Origin: Nitrosopumilus ureiphilus
Lineage (GTDB): Archaea > Thermoproteota > Nitrososphaeria > Nitrososphaerales > Nitrosopumilaceae
Assembly (NCBI RefSeq): GCF_013407185.1
Contig: NZ_CP026995.1
Coordinates: 1,323,913 to 1,387,912 of the forward strand
DNA length: 64,000 nucleotides
Direction: 5' to 3'
Position 1 is the first letter of the stretch; each line of letters begins with the position of its first letter. Below are positions 38,828 to 46,903 of the stretch, piece by piece. Both the position numbers and the translations under genes were made by a program. The notes under the pieces were generated by a model. The model searched no databases. It was given only the letters and a program-made list of their open reading frames with translations, and had not been told where the DNA came from.

Positions 38828-39238
38828 ATGGGACTATTTAGTAAAAAACCATCTTACTGTGCAATATGTAATAAGGAGTTGTCACACAAACACAAACCAA
38901 AAAGAGAATGGAATATCAAAGGAGTACTTTGTGGAGACTGTCATTTTGAAAAATCAAAGGAGTACTATGAAGGAAAAGTTAGACAACCATGTGTAGAATG
39001 CGGAGAAACTCAAAAAATTACTGATCTGTGGGAGCCAAGATGGCAATGGGATATGGAAGGCTTGCTATGCAAGAAATGCTTTGATAAAAAAGAAGAAAGC
39101 CACGGTAAAAAGAAAAATTTTTGCTCGTTATGTTCAGGGCAAATGGGATTAATCAGATACAATCCAAAAGGACATTGGAAGATTGAAGGGCAGTTATGTA
39201 GAAGATGCTGGGATGAAAAGAAAGCAGAGTTTGGATAA
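38828..39238 (+). CDS. Protein with three zinc-ribbon repeats (136 aa)
   Basis: Three similar units each hold CxxC, a W-containing strand and a second CxxC: CAICNKEL...WNIKGVLCGDC, CVECGETQ...WDMEGLLCKKC and CSLCSGQM...WKIEGQLCRRC. Spacing and the W-x-(I/M)-(K/E)-G-x-LC pattern show tandem duplication of one treble-clef or ribbon finger. The next gene begins three bases after the stop, so they may be co-transcribed. Function is unknown. Confidence 0.8.
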   Translation: MGLFSKKPSYCAICNKELSHKHKPKREWNIKGVLCGDCHFEKSKEYYEGKVRQPCVECGETQKITDLWEPRWQWDMEGLLCKKCFDKKEESHGKKKNFCSLCSGQMGLIRYNPKGHWKIEGQLCRRCWDEKKAEFG

Positions 39239-39240
39239 AA

Positions 39241-39438
39241 GTGGGATTTTTTAAAAAAATTAAATGTGATGTGTGTGATAAAAAATTTTCAAAAGAAGAA
39301 GAAGTGATGAATCATAAACAGATCATTCATGGGAAAGATTTACTATACGATTGCAAAGAATGCAATAAATTTTTCTCAAACATGGAAGATATGAGAACCC
39401 ATTTACAAAGAGAACATAGTTACAAAAAAGACAGATAG
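39241..39438 (+). CDS. C2H2 zinc-finger protein, two fingers (65 aa, GTG start)
   Basis: A GTG at 39241 opens two fingers: CDVCDKKFSKEEEVMNHKQIIHG and CKECNKFFSNMEDMRTHLQREHS, each C-x2-C-x12-H-x3/4-H like classical C2H2. The gene starts two bases after the triple-ribbon gene and probably belongs to its operon. Archaeal C2H2 proteins of this size can bind DNA or RNA. Confidence 0.8.
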   Translation: MGFFKKIKCDVCDKKFSKEEEVMNHKQIIHGKDLLYDCKECNKFFSNMEDMRTHLQREHSYKKDR

Positions 39439-39439
39439 A

Positions 39440-39652
39440 TTAGATTGCTTTAACGGTTTTAACTACTGGTGGTCTTACTTTAGTAAATACTCTGAATCCA
39501 CAAATACATTTGATTTCAGGCAATCTAGATAATTCAGTATTTGAAACTGTAGTTCCACAGCGTAGACAAGAATAGTTTACTTCAAATGTCTCAACAGGAG
39601 TTTCTTCTACTTCCTCATCGTCAAAGTTTTCTTCAACCATATTTATCATCAA
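39440..39652 (-). CDS. rpo12: DNA-directed RNA polymerase subunit Rpo12 (RpoP)
   Basis: The 70-residue protein has the zinc ribbon CLRCGTTVSN...CICGFRVF and the conserved end RPPVVKTVKA, diagnostic of archaeal Rpo12/eukaryotic Rpb12. The start is uncertain: ATG 39652 (MMINMVEEN) or 39640. A short acidic N-terminal tail precedes the ribbon. It lies downstream of rps10 and tuf on the same strand. Confidence 0.9.
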   Translation of the reverse strand: MMINMVEENFDDEEVEETPVETFEVNYSCLRCGTTVSNTELSRLPEIKCICGFRVFTKVRPPVVKTVKAI

Positions 39653-39678
39653 AATTTCTATAATTTAAGGCTACCAGA

Positions 39679-39987
39679 TTATGTCAAGGACAATTCAATG
39701 TACACATCATCAGGAATTTTCAATCTCATTAGTTGTCTTATAGCTTTATCATCAGCGTTGATATTGATAATTCTGCGATGCATTTTCATTTCCCATTTCT
39801 CATAAGTTTCAGTACCACTGCCGCAAGGTGATTTTCTAGTAGCAACATGTAATCTTTTTACAGGAAGTGGAGTTGGACCTTTAACTTTAACACCAGTTTT
39901 TTTACCAATACCCATGATTTCACCACAGACGCCATCTAGTTTTGGTAGACTAGTTGAGGTGAGTTTAACACGGGCGGTTTGGGTCAT
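39679..39987 (-). CDS. rps10: 30S ribosomal protein S10
   Basis: The 102-residue protein shows the S10 core: ARVKLTSTSLPKLD near the start, GPTPLPVKRLHVATRKSPCGSGTETYEKWEMKMHRRI in the middle. It starts 12 bases downstream of the tuf stop, the standard archaeal EF-1alpha-S10 order, and is probably in one operon with tuf and rpo12. Confidence 0.95.
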   Translation of the reverse strand: MTQTARVKLTSTSLPKLDGVCGEIMGIGKKTGVKVKGPTPLPVKRLHVATRKSPCGSGTETYEKWEMKMHRRIININADDKAIRQLMRLKIPDDVYIELSLT

Positions 39988-39998
39988 AAAAAATCCGC

Positions 39999-41297
39999 CT
40001 ATGGTTTGTACTCTTCGGTAATTTCCTTAACAATTCCTGCTGCAATAGTTGCACCCATATCTCTAAGGGCAAATCTACCCATTTCAGGAAATTCTTGGAA
40101 TGTTTCAATACAAGTTGGTCTCACCGGTCTGATTTTAACAATTGCAGAGTCACCAACTTTGAGGAACTTTGGATTTTCTTCCTCAACTGCACCAGATGCT
40201 GGATTGATCTTTTGTAGGAATTCAGTAATAGTTGCTGCGACTTGTGCTGTGTGTGCGTGCATTACTGGTGTGTAGCCAGGGGCAATTGCTGTTGGATGGT
40301 GAATAACTATAATTTGTGCTTTGAATTCTTTTGCAACCATTGGTGGTGCATCAGGAGTACCAAGTACATCACCTCTCTTGATGTCTTTCTTTTCAATACC
40401 TCTGAGGTTAAAACCAATGTTGTCACCTGCTTCTGCAGATGGCATTTCTGTGTGGTGTGTTTCAATAGATTTGATTTCACCTTGAGCTCCAGAAGGCATA
40501 ACAATGATTTTTTGGTTAGCTTTCATGATACCTGTTTCAACTCTACCTACTGGTACTGTTCCTACACCAGTAATGGTGTAAACATCTTGAATTGGTACAC
40601 GTAGTGGTTTTCCAACAGGTTTCTCAGCTACGGCAAAGTCATCAAATGCTTCAAGCAGAGTTTTACCTTTGTACCATGCCATGTTCTCAGATCTTTTAAC
40701 CAAGTTGTCACCTTTCCATCCAGAAACTGGAATGAAGGGTACATTTTCTAGTTTATAACCAACAGATCTTACTAATTTTTCACCTTTCTCTTTGGCTGCG
40801 TTAAATGCGTCTTCTTTATACTCTACTGCATCCATCTTGTTGATTGCAACAATTAGTTGGCTTACACCGAGTGTCTTAAGCAAGAATGCGTGTTCTCTTG
40901 CTTGCCCACCTGCTGCAATTGCAGTATCAGTTTCACCTTCTTTTGCTGAAAGCACTAAGATAGCGGCATCTGCTTCAGAAGCGCCTGTAATCATGTTTTT
41001 AATAAAGTCCCTGTGACCAGGAGCGTCAATCAAAGTAAAAAAGTACTTTGGAGACTCAAACTTTTGGAAAGCTAGATCGATTGTAATTCCTCTTTCTCTT
41101 TCGTCTTTAATATTATCCATTACCCATGCATACTTGAAGGTATCACCCTTTCCGGTCTTCTCGGATTCGACTCCGTGTGCTGCAATTGTTCTTTCATCTA
41201 CAACACCAAGATCCATCAAGAAATGACCCATAGTTGTTGATTTTCCATTATCAATATGACCTGTAACAATCAGGTTCAAGTGTGGTTTATCTGCCAT
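39999..41297 (-). CDS. tuf: Elongation factor 1-alpha
   Basis: The 432-residue GTPase has G1 GHIDNGKST, G3 DAPGHRDF, G4 NKMD and the EF-1alpha domains 2 and 3 (GVGTVPVGRVETGIMK, VIVKIRPVRPTCIE). It delivers aminoacyl-tRNA to the ribosome. The start is ATG 41297. The transcript probably covers tuf-rps10-rpo12. Confidence 0.97.
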   Translation of the reverse strand: MADKPHLNLIVTGHIDNGKSTTMGHFLMDLGVVDERTIAAHGVESEKTGKGDTFKYAWVMDNIKDERERGITIDLAFQKFESPKYFFTLIDAPGHRDFIKNMITGASEADAAILVLSAKEGETDTAIAAGGQAREHAFLLKTLGVSQLIVAINKMDAVEYKEDAFNAAKEKGEKLVRSVGYKLENVPFIPVSGWKGDNLVKRSENMAWYKGKTLLEAFDDFAVAEKPVGKPLRVPIQDVYTITGVGTVPVGRVETGIMKANQKIIVMPSGAQGEIKSIETHHTEMPSAEAGDNIGFNLRGIEKKDIKRGDVLGTPDAPPMVAKEFKAQIIVIHHPTAIAPGYTPVMHAHTAQVAATITEFLQKINPASGAVEEENPKFLKVGDSAIVKIRPVRPTCIETFQEFPEMGRFALRDMGATIAAGIVKEITEEYKP

Positions 41298-41318
41298 ATC
41301 AAGAGCGTATCTGAGGGC

Positions 41319-41326
41319 ATTTATTA
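41319..41326 (-). promoter_or_regulatory. Putative TATA box of tuf-rps10-rpo12
   Basis: On the minus strand TAATAAAT lies about 25 bases before the tuf ATG, the distance expected for a leaderless archaeal transcript. It is the best match in the 130-base upstream gap, and no stronger evidence exists. Confidence 0.4.
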
Positions 41327-41427
41327 CTGTTATGAATTTTTGAAGAAAAAATTAAAAAAATTCAATTAATTTCAGATCACAGAACTGTGTCAAAAGCACA
41401 TAAATCAAAGGGACAAAAATAAAAAAT

Positions 41428-42564
41428 ATGAAAATTACAGTTTCCGTTATCAAAGCAGATGTGGGTGGAGTTGGAGGCCATACAAAACCAAGTGATGGAC
41501 TAATAGAAGCAATTAGAAACACCGTCAAGAATTCAGGAGATTTACTTATTGATCATTACATCGGTTATTGTGGGGACGACACTCACATTGTAATGACACA
41601 TACACATGGTGTAGATAATGAAAAAATTCACAAGTTAGCATGGGATGCATTCATGGCAGGAACCCAAGTTGCAAAAGACGAAGGACTGTATGGCGCAGGT
41701 CAAGATTTACTAAAAGATTCTTTTTCAGGAAACGTAAAAGGAATGGGTCCAGGAGTTGCAGAAATGGAATTTGAAGAGAGACCAAATGAAGCTTTTACAG
41801 TCTTTGCAGCAGATAAAACAGAACCAGGGGCTTTCAATTATCCAATTTACAGAATGTTTGTAGATGCACTAAGTAACACAGGATTAATTGTCAACAAGAG
41901 TCTTGCAGCAGGAGTAAAGATACACATCATGGATGTTGAAAAAGCACAAATTGCAGAACTTGAATTGTGGCAGGATAAACCAACGATTGAAGCAGCATTA
42001 ATGTACCCGGGAAGATATGTTGTAGATTCAGTATACACAAAAGATGGTGAACCAATTTTGGATGCATCAACTGATAGATTGCACAATATTGCAGGAACAT
42101 ATGTTGGAAAAGATGATCCTATTTGTCTAGTAAGAACTCAGAAAAATTTTCCAGCAACAGAAGAAGTAGGAAGTGTCTTTAATAATCCACATTACGTTGC
42201 AGGAAACACTAGGGGTAGTCACAATATGCCATTGATGCCTGTAAAACTGAATTCTGCAGCAACAATCAACTTTTGCATTCCAATTGTAGAGGCACTAGTG
42301 TTTAGTATGCATAATGGAAAGTTAACAGGACCATTTGATGGATTCTCAACGCCAGATTGGGATTACATAAGAGAGATTGCAACAAAGAAAGCAATTGCAA
42401 TCAGAAGCCAAGGATTCATCCATCCAGCAACACTTGTTCCATCAGAACTAGAATATGCTGAAGGGTATAGAGCAAGAATGGAGGTTCTTGAAGCCAAGAT
42501 GAAACCAATGGAAGAAACATCCTCCAGCGGGAATAAAAAAGAGAATTATGAAGATCCAGATTAG
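41428..42564 (+). CDS. Fructose-1,6-bisphosphate aldolase/phosphatase
   Basis: The 378-residue protein matches the archaeal bifunctional FBPA/ase: KITVSVIKADVGGVGGHTKPS at the N-terminus (Mg-binding), GAGQDLLKDSFSGNVKGMGPGVAEMEFEERPNEAF, and NPHYVAGNTRGSHNMPLMPV. It condenses triose phosphates and dephosphorylates the product, a unidirectional gluconeogenic enzyme. This fits an autotrophic thaumarchaeon. Confidence 0.95.
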   Translation: MKITVSVIKADVGGVGGHTKPSDGLIEAIRNTVKNSGDLLIDHYIGYCGDDTHIVMTHTHGVDNEKIHKLAWDAFMAGTQVAKDEGLYGAGQDLLKDSFSGNVKGMGPGVAEMEFEERPNEAFTVFAADKTEPGAFNYPIYRMFVDALSNTGLIVNKSLAAGVKIHIMDVEKAQIAELELWQDKPTIEAALMYPGRYVVDSVYTKDGEPILDASTDRLHNIAGTYVGKDDPICLVRTQKNFPATEEVGSVFNNPHYVAGNTRGSHNMPLMPVKLNSAATINFCIPIVEALVFSMHNGKLTGPFDGFSTPDWDYIREIATKKAIAIRSQGFIHPATLVPSELEYAEGYRARMEVLEAKMKPMEETSSSGNKKENYEDPD

Positions 42565-42628
42565 CAACATCAATTCTTGCAAATTATAGGAAATAGTTAA
42601 ATCAAAAAGAAGCGTATACTTTGTATCT

Positions 42629-43039
42629 TTGAATTCTTTTCAGAAAATATTTGATTGGAAGACATACATTTTCACAGCAATAGCAGTAATATCATTTTCA
42701 AATTTTGTAGCAGTGTTATTTGGACAAACCATACCCGGAGTTATTTTAGCATTTTTCAAGATAGCTGGAGAATATGTAGTTTTGGGCGCAGTTTTCATTT
42801 TTGCACTTGCATGGCTGCTTAGAGCAAAGCCTCACAATCGTCCAAAACAGTACTCTGTTGTTGTATTTGATGTGTTTGGGAAAATCAACAAGATAGATGG
42901 AATAAGAACTGAATTCAAAACGCATGATGTTGCATGGAGTTTTATGAAACAATACAAAGAAGCATATCCATTATACAACTTTGCACTAGTTTCTAAACTT
43001 CCAAAATCAGACAAGCCAACAATATTCAGATACATCTAG
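42629..43039 (+). CDS. Two-pass membrane protein (136 aa)
   Basis: Beginning at TTG, the protein has hydrophobic helices near residues 13-33 (IFTAIAVISFSNFVAVLFG) and 45-65 (GEYVVLGAVFIFALAWLL), then a soluble basic domain of 70 residues (QYSVVVFDVFGKINKIDG...HDVAWSFMKQYKEAYPLYNFALVSKL). It lies between FBPA/ase and the DNA ligase on the same strand. Function is unknown. Confidence 0.65.
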   Translation: MNSFQKIFDWKTYIFTAIAVISFSNFVAVLFGQTIPGVILAFFKIAGEYVVLGAVFIFALAWLLRAKPHNRPKQYSVVVFDVFGKINKIDGIRTEFKTHDVAWSFMKQYKEAYPLYNFALVSKLPKSDKPTIFRYI

Positions 43040-43075
43040 ATTCAAACTTTTATTCAGGATTAGCAGAGTGTCAGA

Positions 43076-44842
43076 GTGGAGTTTTCTATTTTAGCTGAAT
43101 CTTTTTACAAAATGGAATCAACTAGAAAAAGATTAGAATTAACACAATTTCTTGTGGAATTATTTGAAAAAACACCACATGAGGTTATCTCGAAAATTGT
43201 TTATTTGTTGCAAGGAAAATTGAGGCCAGATTTTGAAGGTGTTGAATTAGGAGTTGCTGAAAAACTTGCAATAAGAGCAATTTCAAAATCATCTGGAATT
43301 CCAATTAAAAAAATCGAAGATGAATATAGGAAAGGCGGAGACCTGGGACAAGCAGCATCAATAATACTAGAACAGAAAACACAGACAACATTTCTCGTAG
43401 AAGACATTACAATTGAAAGAGTCTATGAAACACTATTCAAAATTGCAAACTTGGAAGGATCTCGTTCTCAAGACATGAAAATGAAATACATCTCAAGTTT
43501 ACTAAATGATGCAAATCCGTTAGAAGCAAGATACATTTTGAAAATTTTGCTAGGGACATTAAGACTAGGAATTGCAGAGAATACTGTAATGGATGCACTA
43601 GCAATAGCATTCACAGGAAGTAAGGAAAATAGAAAAAGTTTAGAGCACGCATATAGTGTTTCAAGTGACTTGGGAAAGGTTGCAGAAATTGTTGCAACCA
43701 AAGGAATTGAAGGAATTGAAAAATTTGAAATTATTTTGTTCAATCCAATTAGACCAATGCTTGCAGACAGAGTAAAGAGTGAAGAAGAAGCTATGGAGAA
43801 AATGGGAAAAGAGTTTGCTGCAGAATACAAACTGGATGGGGAAAGAGTGCAACTCCACATAGAAGGTGAAAAAGTGGTATTGTTTTCAAGAAGTTTAGAG
43901 AATATTTCAAGTTATTATCCAGACATCATAGAGAAAATTCCCAAAGCAATTCAAGCAGACAACATCATACTAGAAGCAGAAGCTGTTGCAATGAATGAAA
44001 ATACAGGAGAGTTTTTACCGTTTCAAGAATTAATGCATCGAAGAAGAAAATACAAGATAGAAAAGGCAGTTACACAATATCCAATTTCAGTTAATTTATT
44101 TGACATTCTATATTGTAATGGAAAAAGCTGTTTGGAATTAACATACAAAGAAAGAAGGGAGAAATTAGAAAAAGTAGTCAAAGAAGATGAATTTGTAAAA
44201 TACATTCCAATGACAATAGCCAAAAATGAAAATGAGATTGAGGACTTTATGGAAAATAGTATCAATGCAGGAAGTGAAGGGTTGATGTTAAAGATGTTAG
44301 ACAAACCATATCAAGCAGGGTCTAGAGGGAATTACTGGTTAAAATTAAAACGAGAATACCAAAATGAATTAGGGGATAGCCTAGATCTGGTTGTCATAGG
44401 AGGATTTTTTGGAAAAGGAAGGAGAACAGGAAGTTACGGGACATTACTTTTAGCAACATATGATGAAGATGAAGACACATTCCCAAGTATTTGCAAAGTA
44501 GGGACAGGGTTTTCAGATGAATCTCTGGACCAGTTGTATCAAATTTTACATCCAAAAGTTACAATCAAAAAAAATCCACGCATCATAAGCGAGATGGAAG
44601 CTGATGTATGGTTTGAGCCAGAGTTGGTAATAGAAGTGGTTGCATCAGAAATTACACTCAGTCCAGTTCACAAAGCTGCAAAAGACATAATAAGAAAAGG
44701 AGCAGGTCTTGCATTAAGATTTCCAAAGTTCACTGGAAAGATCAGAGTTGAGAAAGCAGTTGAAGATGCATCAACTAATGAAGAAGTAATCACATTATAC
44801 AAAGGGCAGAAAAAAGTGGCACATGATAAAAATTTGATGTAA
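43076..44842 (+). CDS. lig: ATP-dependent DNA ligase
   Basis: The 588-residue archaeal-type ligase (GTG start) has an N-terminal DNA-binding domain, nucleotidyltransfer motif I EYKLDGERV with active Lys252, motif III LFDILYCNG, and motif V GLMLKM plus an OB-fold (WLKLKREY, GFFGKGRRTG). It seals nicks in DNA replication and repair using ATP. Confidence 0.96.
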   Translation: MEFSILAESFYKMESTRKRLELTQFLVELFEKTPHEVISKIVYLLQGKLRPDFEGVELGVAEKLAIRAISKSSGIPIKKIEDEYRKGGDLGQAASIILEQKTQTTFLVEDITIERVYETLFKIANLEGSRSQDMKMKYISSLLNDANPLEARYILKILLGTLRLGIAENTVMDALAIAFTGSKENRKSLEHAYSVSSDLGKVAEIVATKGIEGIEKFEIILFNPIRPMLADRVKSEEEAMEKMGKEFAAEYKLDGERVQLHIEGEKVVLFSRSLENISSYYPDIIEKIPKAIQADNIILEAEAVAMNENTGEFLPFQELMHRRRKYKIEKAVTQYPISVNLFDILYCNGKSCLELTYKERREKLEKVVKEDEFVKYIPMTIAKNENEIEDFMENSINAGSEGLMLKMLDKPYQAGSRGNYWLKLKREYQNELGDSLDLVVIGGFFGKGRRTGSYGTLLLATYDEDEDTFPSICKVGTGFSDESLDQLYQILHPKVTIKKNPRIISEMEADVWFEPELVIEVVASEITLSPVHKAAKDIIRKGAGLALRFPKFTGKIRVEKAVEDASTNEEVITLYKGQKKVAHDKNLM

Positions 44843-44874
44843 ACATGCTCAAAAAACATCAAAAATCATAGAGG

Positions 44875-44884
44875 ATTTAAATTA
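44875..44884 (+). promoter_or_regulatory. Putative TATA box of the DUF47/PhoU-like gene
   Basis: ATTTAAATTA lies about 26-30 bases upstream of the ATG at 44909, matching the spacing of archaeal TATA boxes. No Shine-Dalgarno sequence is seen before the ATG. Confidence 0.4.
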
Positions 44885-44908
44885 CCTGAAGATTTTTTAC
44901 ATTCTGTT

Positions 44909-45562
44909 ATGTATAGCGGAGAGCTTGAAGTTCAAGCAAAAAGAAAGGCTATAGCAGTTTTACAAGACGAAATAAACAGAATCCTAAATGCTGCCAGAGA
45001 ACTAGCTACACTTCCTGAACTTATGATGAAAAAAGATAAGACAGGAATCAAAAATGCGTTAGAGCAAATTTCCACCATTGAAGAAGAAGTGGAAAGTTTG
45101 AGAAGAAAGATCACCCGTGAAGTTGCAGATGTAGGAGGATTGATCATGAATAGAGAAAATCTTCTAAATACAGCATATACAATGGATGAAATTGCAGGTT
45201 ATATCACAGGTATTTCGTTCAAGTTATCAAACGTAAAACCAGCTACGCTAAAAAGTTCAAAACTTGATCAAGACATCACAAAATTAATCGAACTTGTTGT
45301 CGATGAAGTCTACAAGTTAAATGAAATCATTAGAAGTCTTAACACAAACACTGCAAATGCAATTGAATTAGCTCAAGAAACACAGACAATTGAAAGAGAA
45401 ATCGACATAAAATACAGAGATGCTACAATTAAACTTCTAAACGAAGTAACATCCACAAAAGAATTGATGTTAATCAAAGACGTGATAGAAGGAATTGAAG
45501 AGATGTCAGACAAGTGCCAAAGAGTATCAGATTCTTTCATATTACTAGCATTGAGCCTATAA
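44909..45562 (+). CDS. DUF47 / PhoU-like protein
   Basis: The 217-residue all-helical protein has the repeated heptad helices and ERE, EIVDEVYKLNEIIRSLNTNT and ITREVADVGGLIMNREN-type segments of the DUF47 (Pit-accessory, PhoU-like) family. Members usually lie next to Pit phosphate permeases, but none is adjacent here. A role in phosphate or metal homeostasis is inferred. Confidence 0.7.
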   Translation: MYSGELEVQAKRKAIAVLQDEINRILNAARELATLPELMMKKDKTGIKNALEQISTIEEEVESLRRKITREVADVGGLIMNRENLLNTAYTMDEIAGYITGISFKLSNVKPATLKSSKLDQDITKLIELVVDEVYKLNEIIRSLNTNTANAIELAQETQTIEREIDIKYRDATIKLLNEVTSTKELMLIKDVIEGIEEMSDKCQRVSDSFILLALSL

Positions 45563-45657
45563 CCAATTCATTCTAAATTTTTACTTTATTTTTAATATTT
45601 TAAAAGATACTCGGACAAACTAGAGAATTCATATACACAGAATATTTTAGAAAATGG

Positions 45658-46194
45658 ATGAAAAGTGAATTAATTGAAAATAGAATCATCGTTTGGGATA
45701 TTGAGGATTCACGTAAACTTTTCAGTCAAGGATACTATGGAAAACCAATTGGAATTCCAAAACCAAAAATTGAAGAAATTGATGCGCCATTAATTTTGGA
45801 TCTGATTGAAGGATTATATCTTTTAGAAAATAAAAAAATCACAATTACAAAATCAAAACAAAAAATTACTGCAGAGGAATTAATCAAGATTTGTAAAAAA
45901 GAAGTACATGAATTTGATAAAAAATATTGGGTTTACAAAAATTTTCGTGATAAAGGATACATCATCAATCCAGGAATAAAATTTGGTTGCGATTTTGCTG
46001 TGTATGAGAAAGGTCCGGGAATTGATCATGCGCCATTTTTAATTCAAGTTTATACGAGAAATGAATCGATTTCAGCTACAGGAATTGTTCTGGCAGGACG
46101 ACTTGCGACTACTGTTAGAAAACAATTCATTTTAGCAATTCCGAAAGGAAATGACAAAGTTGATTTTCTAGCGTTGGATTGGTGGAAGGCCTAA
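45658..46194 (+). CDS. endA: tRNA-splicing endonuclease EndA
   Basis: The 178-residue protein has the EndA catalytic triad within CDFAVYEKG (Tyr), DHAPFLI (His) and RKQFILA (Lys). The ATG at 45658 is the only good start; an ATG four bases earlier is followed by a stop. It cuts bulge-helix-bulge RNA, including archaeal tRNA introns and rRNA precursors such as the stems around 16S and 23S in this window. Confidence 0.93.
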   Translation: MKSELIENRIIVWDIEDSRKLFSQGYYGKPIGIPKPKIEEIDAPLILDLIEGLYLLENKKITITKSKQKITAEELIKICKKEVHEFDKKYWVYKNFRDKGYIINPGIKFGCDFAVYEKGPGIDHAPFLIQVYTRNESISATGIVLAGRLATTVRKQFILAIPKGNDKVDFLALDWWKA

Positions 46195-46568
46195 ACTGAT
46201 TTTATGTGGCCGGCGATTCTGTCATAAATGTCAAAAAGTTCTTTTGTAATTCCAAAAGCCAAATGATTATTCCATTTATTTCTAATTCGAATTGCACCAT
46301 CAGTAGGTTCAACGTAGATTGTTGCATCTTTAATGGATTGTTTTGCAATCATCTCATTTAATTCATCATCTGCATTGAGTTTTGATGATAAACTGCCAGC
46401 TCCGACCCATTCAACTTTTTGAACAGTCTTTGCTGCAAAGTGACCTTTTGTCGTAAGTTTTGTTTTTGCAACAAAGTTTCCAACAGCAGTGCCAGAGTCT
46501 TTTTTTACAATGAAATGTGCTTGAAACCTATCTAAAGCGCCCCAAGGAAGTGGATCTGGATCTTGCAT
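46191..46568 (-). CDS. Hypothetical protein (125 aa)
   Basis: The small soluble protein carries RFQAHFIVKKDSGTAVG, TKGHFAAKTVQKVEWVGAGSLSSKL and KDATIYVEPTDGAIRIRNKWN. It appears alpha/beta and basic. No family is recognised. It follows the 78-aa gene by two bases and converges with endA by a four-base overlap. Confidence 0.6.
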   Translation of the reverse strand: MQDPDPLPWGALDRFQAHFIVKKDSGTAVGNFVAKTKLTTKGHFAAKTVQKVEWVGAGSLSSKLNADDELNEMIAKQSIKDATIYVEPTDGAIRIRNKWNNHLAFGITKELFDIYDRIAGHIKSV

Positions 46569-46570
46569 TT

Positions 46571-46807
46571 TTATCCCTTTTGAATAATCTGTATTGTGTC
46601 AATATTTGAATTCTTGACATCAAGACATCCTCTATTAGTTATCATTCTAGCTGTATGAGCAAAATATCTACTATAGTAATCACCTTTTTCAACATCATCA
46701 GTACCAATTTCTTTGGGTTCAGAATCAACCCCAATTTCTTTTAGCATATTGCTAAATTTCTCAGGCCATGTTTGGTAGACAAATGTATCTGGCTCTGTAT
46801 CATGCAT
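46571..46807 (-). CDS. Hypothetical protein (78 aa)
   Basis: An acidic, soluble protein with EPDTFVYQTWPEKFSNMLKEIG and DYYSRYFAHTARMI. No domain is recognised. It heads a two-gene operon with the 125-aa protein. Its position upstream of a tandem-SDR gene that runs the other way may be coincidental. Confidence 0.6.
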   Translation of the reverse strand: MHDTEPDTFVYQTWPEKFSNMLKEIGVDSEPKEIGTDDVEKGDYYSRYFAHTARMITNRGCLDVKNSNIDTIQIIQKG

Positions 46808-46903
46808 TAAAAATCATGAACCGTACCCACAAATAAAGATATCAAGAAAAAAGAAATAGAGATCAATCGAATTAAATATCACAAAAGTTTTGAGTCTTTA
46901 TCT

